This document shows, one piece after another, positions 28,622-36,343 of a DNA stretch of 64,000 bases. Each line of letters opens with the position of its first letter. Within the stretch, counting starts at the first letter, position 1. Made by a program: the position numbers and the translations under genes. The stretch is from the NCBI GenBank assembly GCA_013361525.1, contig JABFXY010000016.1:62001-126000 (forward strand). The letters run 5' to 3'. The stretch comes from Polyangiaceae bacterium. Lineage in GTDB: Bacteria > Myxococcota_A > Polyangia > Polyangiales > Polyangiaceae. The notes beneath the pieces are model-generated. The model had not been told where the DNA came from, did no database searches, and saw only the letters and a list, made by a program, of their open reading frames with translations.

Positions 28622-29932
28622 ATGGTGACCGAGCTCGTCTCACCCCCGCCGAAGCGTGTCTCCGGCCGCGTGCCCTACGTGGGCGCGGGCCTCGATTTTC
28701 TGCGCGATCCGACGGAGCTTTTGAAGCGAGCGCGCGTCGAGCACGGCGAGACGTTTCTACTCGAAGCGTTCGGCTTCAAACTGCTCTTCGTCTTCTCACC
28801 GGCCGGCGTGAGGAGCCTCTACAAACTGCCCGAGCGGCAGGCGAGCTTCGTGGAGGCCACACGCACGCTCATCGGCTTCAAGCTGCCGGAGGAGCTTCTG
28901 TCCTCCGAAGCGGGGATGTCGATGTTCCATCACCTGTTCGGACGGAGCCAGGTCGAAGGATACCTGTCGCACATGGTCGACGCGGTCCGCGCCGACCTCG
29001 CCGAGCTGCCGGTGGCGGGCGAGCTCGAGATCTTCTCGCACATGAAGAAGATCGTTCATCGCATGGGCTTTCGCTGCTGGGCCGGGCGCGAGGCCGTGAC
29101 GCCGCGTTATCTCGCGCGCCTCGTCACGCTCTTCGAGCAGCTCGATCCAGAGGAGGCGTTCGTCCACCCCGCGAAGACGTTCCTCACCGTGCTCACGCGC
29201 AAAGCGCCGGAGCGCCGCGCGCTCGCCAAGGTGCGCGCCATCCTCGACGACATCTGGGAGCGCCGCACCCGCGAAGGCCGGCGTGAAGGCGACCTGTTCG
29301 AGTCGCTGCACGAGCTCTACGCAGCCGAGCCCACCGAGGTCAGGAGCGCGCGCGTCGCGCAAGACGTCATGATCTTGCAGCTCGCGTCGCTCGCGAACCT
29401 CTACGCGGCGCTGTCGTGGACGCTCGTGAACCTGCTCCTCGCGCCGGAGCTTCTCTCGCGCGTGCGATCGGGAGACTTCGCCCTCATCGAGCAATGCGCG
29501 CACGAATCCATTCGAATCGCGCAGCGCTCGATCACGCTTCGCAAAGTCGTCGCGCCGTGCACGCTCGACGACGGGGAGCGCTCGTTCGAGCTCGCTCCGG
29601 GCGTGTTCGTCGCGACGATGCTCTCGGTCAACAACTCGGCATTTCCGGGCCTCGATCGCTTCGATCCCGACCATTATGAAAAGAGCCGCGTCGCCGCGCG
29701 CGTCGGCCTTCCTACGCCGGAGGTCGTGAGCACGTTCGGCCACGGTGTCCACGCGTGCCCGGGCCAGCGCTTCGCGGTTTCGGCCATTCGAACCGCAATC
29801 GCGGAGCTCGTCGGCGGGCTCGAGCTCGAGCCGCTGTTTTCGTCTGCTGCCCCGAAAGCGAGCCAGCTCGGCGCGGTCGCGCGCTCCGCCGAGCCGTGTA
29901 TCGTGCGTTTCAGAAAGCGCCGCTTCTCCTGA
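28622..29932 (+). CDS. Cytochrome P450 with CYP7/CYP8/CYP51-like features
   Basis: 436 residues from the ATG at 28622. The heme-binding loop is TFGHGVHACPGQRFAVSAIR, with Cys379 as thiolate ligand. The K-helix ExxR is ESIR (Glu295-Arg298), followed by IAQRSITLRKV. The I-helix region reads LASLANLYAALSWTLVNLLL and lacks the usual acid-Thr pair, but has the Ala-Asn-x3-Ala-x2-Trp arrangement I associate with CYP7 and CYP8 enzymes (sterol hydroxylases, prostacyclin synthase). No redox partner gene is adjacent. It shares a divergent promoter region with the SDR operon, suggesting one pathway. Confidence 0.85.
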   Translation: MVTELVSPPPKRVSGRVPYVGAGLDFLRDPTELLKRARVEHGETFLLEAFGFKLLFVFSPAGVRSLYKLPERQASFVEATRTLIGFKLPEELLSSEAGMSMFHHLFGRSQVEGYLSHMVDAVRADLAELPVAGELEIFSHMKKIVHRMGFRCWAGREAVTPRYLARLVTLFEQLDPEEAFVHPAKTFLTVLTRKAPERRALAKVRAILDDIWERRTREGRREGDLFESLHELYAAEPTEVRSARVAQDVMILQLASLANLYAALSWTLVNLLLAPELLSRVRSGDFALIEQCAHESIRIAQRSITLRKVVAPCTLDDGERSFELAPGVFVATMLSVNNSAFPGLDRFDPDHYEKSRVAARVGLPTPEVVSTFGHGVHACPGQRFAVSAIRTAIAELVGGLELEPLFSSAAPKASQLGAVARSAEPCIVRFRKRRFS

Positions 29933-29941
29933 AGCGTCGAA

Positions 29942-30298
29942 TCAGTCGAGCGCCGCCCAACGATCGCGGTTCGACTTGTCGAAGCCGACGAGGATGGTCT
30001 TGCCACGGAGAAGAATGGGCCTTCGGAGGAGATTCACCTCTTCCGACGCTGCGCGACAGAACTCGTCGACGCTCGGAGGCATTTCGCCCCAGCCTTGCTC
30101 TTTGGCGATCGCATGCCGCGTGTTCAACACGGCGGCGACCGAGCCGACCGCGGTGACGATCGCTCGCACGGTCGCTTCGTCGAGGCCCGACTTCGCGTAG
30201 TTGATCTCGTCGACGGCGACGCCCTTGTCACGCAGCGCGCTGCGCGCATCGCGACAGGAGGTGCACGTGCTTTTCCAATACAAGGTCGCCTTCGGCAT
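29942..30298 (-). CDS. ArsC/Spx-family thioredoxin-fold protein
   Basis: 118 residues. It starts MPKATLYWKSTCTSCRDARSAL, a thioredoxin fold with a CTSC motif at positions 12-15 as in Spx and YffB. It continues with VDEINYAKSGLDEATVRAIV and the ArsC-family close LLRRPILLRGKTILVGF. Family members act as arsenate reductases or, as Spx/MgsR, as regulators that touch RNA polymerase. The CxxC form favours the Spx/YffB side, and no ars genes are near. It ends 10 bp after the convergent P450 gene. Confidence 0.85.
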   Translation of the reverse strand: MPKATLYWKSTCTSCRDARSALRDKGVAVDEINYAKSGLDEATVRAIVTAVGSVAAVLNTRHAIAKEQGWGEMPPSVDEFCRAASEEVNLLRRPILLRGKTILVGFDKSNRDRWAALD

Positions 30299-30323
30299 CG
30301 GCGCGGAGGCTACTACGAATGGG

Positions 30324-30959
30324 TCACGGCATGACGCTGGGTGTCGCGTTCGGCCCGGGCGCTTCGATGGCCGCGAGAAGCGACTGCGCCTTCTCGAGGT
30401 TTCTGCGAAGGACGGGACGAACGTCCTCCTTGATGCTGGCGCGCACCTCGTCTTGGCGAGCCTGCGGCAACAGCCTGGTCTCGATGAGCTTCATCGCGCG
30501 CTCGTGCTCGCCGATCACGCGGTGAAGATACGCGCGATCGAAACCTTCACCCCGCTGTGAGATGAGCGCGAGAACGTCGCGCTCGACCTCACGCTCGAAC
30601 GAGCCTGCGCGCGTTCCTTTGAGCGCAACGAACCCGAGCGAAATACCGAGGGCGTTCTGTCGCTCGCGCAGACCGCGATACTCGTCGGTGAGCTCCGTGG
30701 CGAACGCTCGAACACGATCGTCGTGCGCCACGAGGGATGCGGCCGTTGCTTCGGCGATCGTCTTGTCGCCCACCTCGTCGATCTTGCCCATTACGCGCGC
30801 ATCGGAGACGAGCTCGCTTTCGTCCGTCTTCGTCACCGTCACTTCGAGGTTGCCTGCGGCAGGAGTGGGGCGTGGCTCACCTGCGCAACCGTGACCCGCG
30901 GCGATCGACCCGAACGCGGCAATGAAGCAAGCCGTGCGCATCGCGTGAATCGACGACAT
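30324..30959 (-). CDS. DUF4142 ferritin-like lipoprotein
   Basis: 211 residues, with a start at MSSIHAMRT or at the internal Met7. The signal peptide ends AAGHGC, a lipobox. The rest is all-helical and matches DUF4142: VMGKIDEVGDKTIAEATAASLVAHDDRVRAFATELTDEYRGL, then FDRAYLHRVIGEHERAMKLIETRLLP. In this family the four-helix bundle resembles ferritins, but metal binding is unproven; such genes are often stress-linked. It is 25 bp upstream of the ArsC/Spx-like gene on the same strand, so the two may be co-transcribed. Confidence 0.75.
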   Translation of the reverse strand: MSSIHAMRTACFIAAFGSIAAGHGCAGEPRPTPAAGNLEVTVTKTDESELVSDARVMGKIDEVGDKTIAEATAASLVAHDDRVRAFATELTDEYRGLRERQNALGISLGFVALKGTRAGSFEREVERDVLALISQRGEGFDRAYLHRVIGEHERAMKLIETRLLPQARQDEVRASIKEDVRPVLRRNLEKAQSLLAAIEAPGPNATPSVMP

Positions 30960-31043
30960 CCAAACCTCCGATGAGAGGATCCGTCGTGCAAACTCGGTGC
31001 CTCAGGTTGCGCATTCGGACGCCGCCGAATACCGTGGATCGCC

Positions 31044-31655
31044 ATGAGCTCGCTTCGCATTTTCGGGTCGTCTTTGCTGGTCGTTGCCTCGATTGCGCTC
31101 GGCACAGCCTGCGGCGATTCGGGCACCGGTGGCGGCAACGTCGGCGGCGAGGGAGGCACGGCCTCGAACGGCGGCAACGCACCCGAGGGCGGCGGTGGAT
31201 CCAACCCGACGACCGGCGGTGGTGACGTCGGCGGTGAAGGCGGATCCGGCGGTGGCTTCATGATGGGCGGCTGCAACGATCTCGCGAACGTCGGCGCGGA
31301 CGTACCGGAGACGAGCCTCCCGGACGCTGCTGCGCCCCCGATGACGGGCGGCCCGATCACCGACGGCACGTACGCGCTCACGACCGTCGTCGTGTACGCC
31401 GGCGCGCAGCCCGGCCCGACGACGATCAAAGAGACGCTCATGCTCGCCGGCGGCAGCATCGCGAGCGTGAACTCCACCAACGGTGGGCCGGAGACGACCG
31501 GCTCGGGCACCTACGCCACCGCCGACAACATCCTCACGTTCACGTTCGATTGCCCGGCGGAGGTCGAGCTGCAATCGCAATACACGAGCGACGGCGCGAG
31601 CGTCAGCATCATCAATGCCGCCGGCAACCGCGTCTCGACCTACACGCTCCAATAG
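31044..31655 (+). CDS. Hypothetical lipoprotein with Gly-rich linker
   Basis: 203 residues. Signal peptide MSSLRIFGSSLLVVASIALGTAC with lipobox, then about 55 residues of Gly/Asn/Glu/Ser repeats. The C-terminal 120 residues form a small beta domain (ITDGTYALTTVVVYAGAQPGP, TIKETLMLAGGSIASVNS, GTYATADNILTFTFDCPAEVELQSQYTSDG), which reads like a lipocalin-type sandwich. No enzyme motif is seen. The next gene starts 3 nt after its stop, suggesting one message. Confidence 0.7.
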   Translation: MSSLRIFGSSLLVVASIALGTACGDSGTGGGNVGGEGGTASNGGNAPEGGGGSNPTTGGGDVGGEGGSGGGFMMGGCNDLANVGADVPETSLPDAAAPPMTGGPITDGTYALTTVVVYAGAQPGPTTIKETLMLAGGSIASVNSTNGGPETTGSGTYATADNILTFTFDCPAEVELQSQYTSDGASVSIINAAGNRVSTYTLQ

Positions 31656-31658
31656 CTC

Positions 31659-33452
31659 GTGCCGAAACGACCCATTCGGATCGCCAATGCCTCGGGGTTT
31701 CTCGGCGACCGCGCCAGCGCGCTCGCCGAAATGGTCTTCGGCGGGGACATCGATGTCGTCTCCGGCGATTACCTCGCCGAGATCACGATGCAGATCCTCG
31801 CCAAGCAACGCGACCGCGATCCGTCGCTGGGGTTCGCCGCGAGCTTCTTGCATCACCTGGAGCCCGCGTTCGCGAAGGCGATCGAAAAAGGGGTGAAGAT
31901 CGTCGTCAATGCGGGGGGACTCAACCCGGATGGCCTCGCCAAGCGCACGACCGCGCTGGCGCAGAAGCTGGGCCTGACCGTTCGCATTGCGACGGTGCAC
32001 GGCGACGATCTGGCGCCGCGGCTTGCGGAGCTGACGGCTGCTGGGGAGACATTCACGAACCTCGAGACCGGCGAAGCGCTTCCGTCCGATCCCGGATTCG
32101 TGCGCACGGCGAATGCCTATCTCGGCGGCTGGGGCATCGCGCGGGCGCTCGAGGCAGGCGCCGACATCGTGATTTGCCCGCGCGTGACGGACGCATCGCT
32201 GGCTGTGGGCCCCGCTGCGTGGTGGCACGGGTGGAAACGCGACGACTGGGACCGGCTGGCGGGCGCGATCGCCGCGGGACACGTGATCGAATGCGGCCCG
32301 CAGGCGACAGGCGGCAACTTCTCAGGCTTCTTGGAGCTGGCGGGACCAAAAGGGGTGGGCGACGCGCGCTTCGACGCGCTCTTGCGACCGGGTTTTCCGA
32401 TCGCCGAGATCGCCGACGACGGCAGCAGCGTCATCACGAAGCACCCGAACACCGGCGGCCGCGTCACGGTGGGCACCGTCACCGCACAGCTGCTCTATGA
32501 AATCGATTCGCCCCGGTATCTGAACCCGGACGCCGTGTTGCACGTGGAGTCGATTCAGGTGCTCGAAGAGGCTCCGGACCGCATCGCGATGCGCGGCGTC
32601 CGCGGATCACCTCCGCCCCCGACGACGAAGGTCGCCGTCACGACCCGCGGCTCCTTCAAGAACGAGATGTTGTTCGTCGCCGTCGGCCTCGACATCGAGG
32701 AAAAGATCGCGCTGTTCGAGCGAGGCGTTCGCGATCTGCTGAAGCGCTCGAACGCCACGATCGAGATTCAGCGCATCGGAACCGTGAAGCCCGACGCGGA
32801 TCGTCAGGACGAAGCGTCGGTTCTCTTGCGCGTCGTCGCGACGTCGACGAACGAACAGGATGCCGGCCGCGCGTTCTCGAGCGCCCTCGTGGAGCTCGCG
32901 CTGTCGAGCTATCCGGGTGTCTTCGCCATTGCGCCGCCGGGCCCCGCGAACGACGCGGGTCGCTATTGGCCCACGTTGATCTCGCAATCGCGCCTCTTGC
33001 ACGAGGTCACGTTGCCCGACGGTACCAAGGAAATGGTGGCCGGGCCGCCGGTCCTCCAGCCTGCGACCATTGTCGTGACCCCGGCGCCAGCGCCGCGCTC
33101 CTGGGGTGAGACCCGTCGTGCGCCGCTCGGAACGATCGTCGACGCGCGCTCCGGCGACAAAGGCAGCCACGCGAACGTCGGCGTCTGGGCTCGCTCCGAC
33201 CTGGCATTCGAATGGCTCCGGTCGGAGCTCACGACAGAACGGTTCGTCGAGCTCGTGCCCGAGGCGAAACCGTTCGCCGTCGATCGGTACGAGCTACCGA
33301 ACCTGCGCGGGTTGAACTTCCTCGTTCGCGGGATCCTCCGGGGCGGAGCGGTGGCGTCGTCTCGATTCGATCGACAGGCGAAGGCGTTCGGCGAGTTTCT
33401 TCGCTCCCGGGTCGTCGAGATCCCGATCTCGCTCTTCGACCCTGGTACGTAG
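31659..33452 (+). CDS. AtuA-type (acyclic terpene utilization) protein
   Basis: 597 residues, GTG start 3 nt after the preceding stop. The N-terminal 450 residues match the AtuA family (DUF1446): IRIANASGFLGDRASALAEMV, GGDIDVVSGDYLAEITMQIL, KIVVNAGGLNPDGLA, GRVTVGTVTAQLLYEIDSPRYLNPD. The last 100 residues are the small AtuA-like partner domain (PLGTIVDARSGDKGSHANVGVW), here fused. AtuA is needed for growth on citronellol/geraniol in Pseudomonas, but its reaction is unclear. No other atu genes are present, so a role in terpene use is only suggestive. Confidence 0.85.
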   Translation: MPKRPIRIANASGFLGDRASALAEMVFGGDIDVVSGDYLAEITMQILAKQRDRDPSLGFAASFLHHLEPAFAKAIEKGVKIVVNAGGLNPDGLAKRTTALAQKLGLTVRIATVHGDDLAPRLAELTAAGETFTNLETGEALPSDPGFVRTANAYLGGWGIARALEAGADIVICPRVTDASLAVGPAAWWHGWKRDDWDRLAGAIAAGHVIECGPQATGGNFSGFLELAGPKGVGDARFDALLRPGFPIAEIADDGSSVITKHPNTGGRVTVGTVTAQLLYEIDSPRYLNPDAVLHVESIQVLEEAPDRIAMRGVRGSPPPPTTKVAVTTRGSFKNEMLFVAVGLDIEEKIALFERGVRDLLKRSNATIEIQRIGTVKPDADRQDEASVLLRVVATSTNEQDAGRAFSSALVELALSSYPGVFAIAPPGPANDAGRYWPTLISQSRLLHEVTLPDGTKEMVAGPPVLQPATIVVTPAPAPRSWGETRRAPLGTIVDARSGDKGSHANVGVWARSDLAFEWLRSELTTERFVELVPEAKPFAVDRYELPNLRGLNFLVRGILRGGAVASSRFDRQAKAFGEFLRSRVVEIPISLFDPGT

Positions 33453-33556
33453 CGTTCGGCATCACCGTACAGTCTCGTCTCGATCGTTCGGATTGTTGAA
33501 CCCGAGCTCGTTGCCTACGCTCTGAATCGAGGAGCAGGGGTACCCCTGAGACGGCC

Positions 33557-34327
33557 ATGCGATCGGACCAACTATTGCGCAGGGGCGGCCTTTCGCGCCG
33601 TCAGGTGGTGAGGATGTTCGCAGCCTCGGCGCTCGCCGTAGGCTGCAACAACGAGGAGACGAATCCTTCGGGTGGCGGAGGAAGCGGCCCCCTCGGCGCC
33701 GGTGGCGCAGGCGGCGGCGCGGGAGGCGGGCCCGACGAGACGGGCGGCATGGGCGGCTTCGGCGGATCGCCCAGCACCGGAGGTGCGGGCGGCGGCGGTG
33801 ATCCGTTCGCGACCTGCCACCAGCGCGGGCCGACCGAAGGTTGCTACATCACCGAGGACAACATCCTCGGCCCCTACTACAAGCCCGGCGCACCATTCGA
33901 CGGGAACATCGCCGACGATCTTCCGGGCGATCTGATGCTGATTCAGGGCGTCGTGTACGGCTGCGATTGCGAGACCCCGCTCGCGGGCGCGATCGTCGAC
34001 GTGTGGCAAGCCGACTCCGAGGGCGCGTACGACAATGCAGGCTTCACGCTACGCGGCAAGATCGAGACCGACGAAAATGGTCGATACAGCTTCGTGACGA
34101 TCAAGCCGGGCTGGTACTTGAATGGCGCTACGTATCGGCCGGCGCACATCCATTACAAAGTGAGCCACGCCGACGGGTTGGCGCTGACGACGCAGCTCTA
34201 TTTCGAGGGGGATCCTTATATCGATGGGGATCCGTACGTGAAGGAGTCGCTGATCATCCCGCTGGCGAACGGGAATGTGGGGCGTCAGGCGGGGCTCGTG
34301 GGGACGTTCGATATCGTCTTGGGGTGA
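33557..34327 (+). CDS. Exported intradiol ring-cleavage dioxygenase (Tat/lipoprotein)
   Basis: 256 residues. The N-terminus LSRRQVVRMFAASALAVGC combines a twin-arginine motif with a lipobox Cys30, followed by about 55 residues of Gly linker. The catalytic domain has the non-heme Fe(III) ligands expected of catechol dioxygenases: Tyr158 (DVWQADSEGAYDN), Tyr187 (KPGWY) and His197/His199 (RPAHIHYKV); GPYYKPGAP precedes them. It should open aromatic diol rings between the hydroxyls, outside the cytoplasm. Export after folding fits a metalloenzyme. No other ring-degradation genes are adjacent. Confidence 0.87.
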   Translation: MRSDQLLRRGGLSRRQVVRMFAASALAVGCNNEETNPSGGGGSGPLGAGGAGGGAGGGPDETGGMGGFGGSPSTGGAGGGGDPFATCHQRGPTEGCYITEDNILGPYYKPGAPFDGNIADDLPGDLMLIQGVVYGCDCETPLAGAIVDVWQADSEGAYDNAGFTLRGKIETDENGRYSFVTIKPGWYLNGATYRPAHIHYKVSHADGLALTTQLYFEGDPYIDGDPYVKESLIIPLANGNVGRQAGLVGTFDIVLG

Positions 34328-34337
34328 TGAATGCACG

Positions 34338-34366
34338 AGGCCCGCGGCGTTGTTGCCGCGGGCCTT
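34338..34366. terminator. Bidirectional terminator hairpin
   Basis: Perfect 11-bp stem AGGCCCGCGGC (34338-34348) and GCCGCGGGCCT (34355-34365) with a 6-nt loop, then TTC. It lies between the convergent dioxygenase and GFA genes. Confidence 0.8.
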
Positions 34367-34387
34367 CGATTCAGCGTCGTCCCGAGG

Positions 34388-34837
34388 TCACGCGCCGGTG
34401 TGAATCGGCCACGGCTTGTCCTTCGGGCCGCCTTGCCAATTGTTGTGACGGCCGTCCCAATAGACGATCTTGAGGGTCGAGACGTCGATCTCGTCGATGA
34501 CGTTGAGGTTGACGCTGGCGTAGTCGCCGCCGAGCTCGGCAAGGTGGCCGCGGCCATAGCAATGGACGCCGCAGTTCTTGCAGAAGTAGCGCGTGGAGAT
34601 CTCGGGTCCCCACTTGTACTGGCCGGCCTTGTCCTCACCGGCGACGATCTTGAGCGCCTCGGGCTTCACGATCGCGCCCGTCGGGCTCACCTTCGTGCAG
34701 ATCGAGCAGTTACAGCGACCGACCATCGTTTGGGCAAGGTCGAGCTCGACCTCGAAACGAATGGCGCCGCAGTGACAGCTCCCCTTGTACGTCTTCTTGC
34801 CGCTGAGGTTGGAGGCGTTTGCGCTTCGTTCTTCCAT
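34388..34837 (-). CDS. GFA/CENP-V-type zinc protein
   Basis: 149 residues. Zinc ligands are visible as SCHCGAIRFEV near 20, RCNCSICTKV near 41 and FCKNCGVHCYGRGH near 85, the arrangement of the GFA domain (Mss4-like fold). The family was named for glutathione-dependent formaldehyde-activating enzyme, but most members have no proven activity. It is on the same strand as the methyltransferase 85 bp upstream, and has its own AT-rich promoter-like region with a dyad at 34889-34904. Confidence 0.88.
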   Translation of the reverse strand: MEERSANASNLSGKKTYKGSCHCGAIRFEVELDLAQTMVGRCNCSICTKVSPTGAIVKPEALKIVAGEDKAGQYKWGPEISTRYFCKNCGVHCYGRGHLAELGGDYASVNLNVIDEIDVSTLKIVYWDGRHNNWQGGPKDKPWPIHTGA

Positions 34838-34888
34838 CGTTCGGCTCCTAGCGAGGGTTCGTACGAGTTGGAAGCTAGCAACCGCCGC

Positions 34889-34904
34889 TGACAGCCTTAT
34901 GTCA
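34889..34904. promoter_or_regulatory. Dyad TGACA-N6-TGTCA upstream of the GFA gene
   Basis: TGACA at 34889-34893 and TGTCA at 34900-34904. Read on the minus strand it follows an unusually AT-rich stretch (TGAAATAAATATGACA), a plausible -10 area about 60 bp before the GFA start. The spacing suits a dimeric repressor; the regulator is unknown. Confidence 0.4.
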
Positions 34905-34922
34905 TATTTATTTCAGACGCTC

Positions 34923-35777
34923 TCAGAGCGCCGACGGCGCTCGGGCGCCCACCATCCAACAGGCAGCAGTGAACCGAACCTCGTCACCGACGACGAAGGG
35001 ATCGAAGGCGGGGAGCACCTTCTCGATGACCTCGGCGCGGGTCTGTTCGTCCACCTCCTTGAGAAAGAGGCCGAGCGGACCGAGGCGCGTGATGTAGCGG
35101 AGGAGCTCGCCCTTCGGCAGGGAGCACGTGACGTCGATGCTTTGCAGATCGATGTCGACCCAGCCGCACGTTTCCAAGATGCCCTGGACCTTGCTTCGGT
35201 CGGCGAAGGCGAATTGGCCGGGTCCGTCGGGCTTTCGCGCCGGCATGTTCGGAAGAAGCGGCGCCGCAGCGCGCTCGGCCGTCGTCATGAATGGATTTTC
35301 GGAAGCGGTGCGCCAAACGATGGCCCGGAGCACGGCGCCCACCATTGCAGCGCGCCGAAGGTTCGCGAATGCCGCGACGGGATCGTCGAAGAACATGACG
35401 CCGAAACGCGAGACGATCAGGTCGAAGCTCCCCGGCTCGAACGCGTGCGTTTGGGCGTCGGCGCGAATGAAGCTCGCTGGAAGACCTTCCCGTTCGGCGC
35501 GCTGGCGAGCCATTGCGATCATGGGCTCGGAGAGATCGATGCCGACGGCGTGCCTGCTGGCAACGTCCCCACGCACGAGCGCGAGCGTCGTGCTGCCCGT
35601 TCCGCACCCGACGTCGAGCGCGCTGCGCGCGGACTGGGCGGATGCGGCCTGGGCGAGCAGCTCCTGCAACGGCTCGAAGAGCCCGTCGAGCACCGGCTGC
35701 GCGTCGACCCAAGCATGACCGGCGGTACCGTTCCAAAGGGTCGTCTGAGCATCATTGGGCTTGTCGGGGGTATCCAT
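34923..35777 (-). CDS. Class I SAM-dependent methyltransferase
   Basis: 284 residues from the ATG at 35777, with AAGGAG 7 nt upstream. Motif I is LDVGCGTGSTTLAL near residue 55, motif II VGIDLSEPMIAMARQRA, and the post-I region FDLIVSRFGVMFFDDP. This is the UbiE/COQ5-like type acting on small molecules. It diverges from a MerR-family regulator across 74 bp containing one strong dyad, so it is probably that regulator's target. Substrate unknown. Confidence 0.87.
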   Translation of the reverse strand: MDTPDKPNDAQTTLWNGTAGHAWVDAQPVLDGLFEPLQELLAQAASAQSARSALDVGCGTGSTTLALVRGDVASRHAVGIDLSEPMIAMARQRAEREGLPASFIRADAQTHAFEPGSFDLIVSRFGVMFFDDPVAAFANLRRAAMVGAVLRAIVWRTASENPFMTTAERAAAPLLPNMPARKPDGPGQFAFADRSKVQGILETCGWVDIDLQSIDVTCSLPKGELLRYITRLGPLGLFLKEVDEQTRAEVIEKVLPAFDPFVVGDEVRFTAACWMVGARAPSAL

Positions 35778-35817
35778 CGTCGGCTCCTTCTGCTTGCCAC
35801 GAGCAAGCGGATGCCGC

Positions 35818-35849
35818 AGCTTGCATCTTGAAGTCGACTTGAGGTCAAG
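35818..35849. promoter_or_regulatory. SoxR/MerR-type operator-promoter between methyltransferase and merR-like gene
   Basis: The 23-bp dyad at 35827-35849 is centred on GTCGAC and, read on the minus strand, begins CTTGACCTCAAGT, close to the SoxR box half ACCTCAAGT. On that strand TTGACC (35848-35843) and a weak CAAGCT (35823-35818) are separated by 19 nt, the overlong spacer typical of MerR-activated promoters. On the plus strand GAGG at 35841-35844 is the likely ribosome site for the ATG at 35852, so the operator also covers the regulator's own leader. Confidence 0.65.
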
Positions 35850-35851
35850 CG

Positions 35852-36334
35852 ATGCCGACACTGGACATCACCGAGGTCGCGCAACAGGCCGGCATCCCGG
35901 CCTCCGCGTTGCGATTTTATGAAGAGAAGGGCCTGATCCGATCGATCGGCAGGCGCGGGCTGCGCCGTCTGTTCGACGCCGGCGTGCTGGAGCGGCTCGC
36001 CCTGATCGCAATGGGCCGCGCAGCAGGGTTTTCACTCGATGAGGTAGCCCTGATGTTCGCGCCGGACGGACGCCCGCGCATCGATCGGAACATGTTGACC
36101 GCAAAGGCGGACGAGCTGGACAGGACGATCCAAAAGCTCAGCGCCATGCGCGAAGGCCTTCGGCACGCAGCCGCGTGTCCCGCGGCGAGCCATATGGAAT
36201 GTCCGACGTTCCGGCGCCTCCTCCGCGCCGCGGCATCGGGTGCGTTCGTCGACCGAACGAAGAAGGCTGCCGAGCCGAGACAGCCGCCGGCGAAACGTGG
36301 GCCTGCCCGGGAGCGCAGATCGACACGGGTGTAG
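35852..36334 (+). CDS. MerR-family transcriptional regulator
   Basis: 160 residues. The winged helix is complete: MPTLDITEVAQQAGIPASALRFYEEKGLI, then RRLFDAGVLERLALIAMGRAAGFSLDEVALMF, followed by a dimerisation helix. The C-terminus holds Cys109 and Cys117 in ACPAASHMECP, a C-x7-C spacing equal to the metal loop of CueR but with a His between. This could be a metal or redox sensor. The basic tail is Pro/Arg-rich. It is divergent from, and probably regulates, the methyltransferase. Confidence 0.88.
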   Translation: MPTLDITEVAQQAGIPASALRFYEEKGLIRSIGRRGLRRLFDAGVLERLALIAMGRAAGFSLDEVALMFAPDGRPRIDRNMLTAKADELDRTIQKLSAMREGLRHAAACPAASHMECPTFRRLLRAAASGAFVDRTKKAAEPRQPPAKRGPARERRSTRV

Positions 36335-36343
36335 GATGCGTCC

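Noticed and set aside
25159..34327. Secondary-metabolite gene cluster (PKS/NRPS)
   Set aside because: P450, SDR, sulfotransferase, methyltransferase and dioxygenase genes are present but there is no core synthase; the genes fall into separate units with terminators between them.
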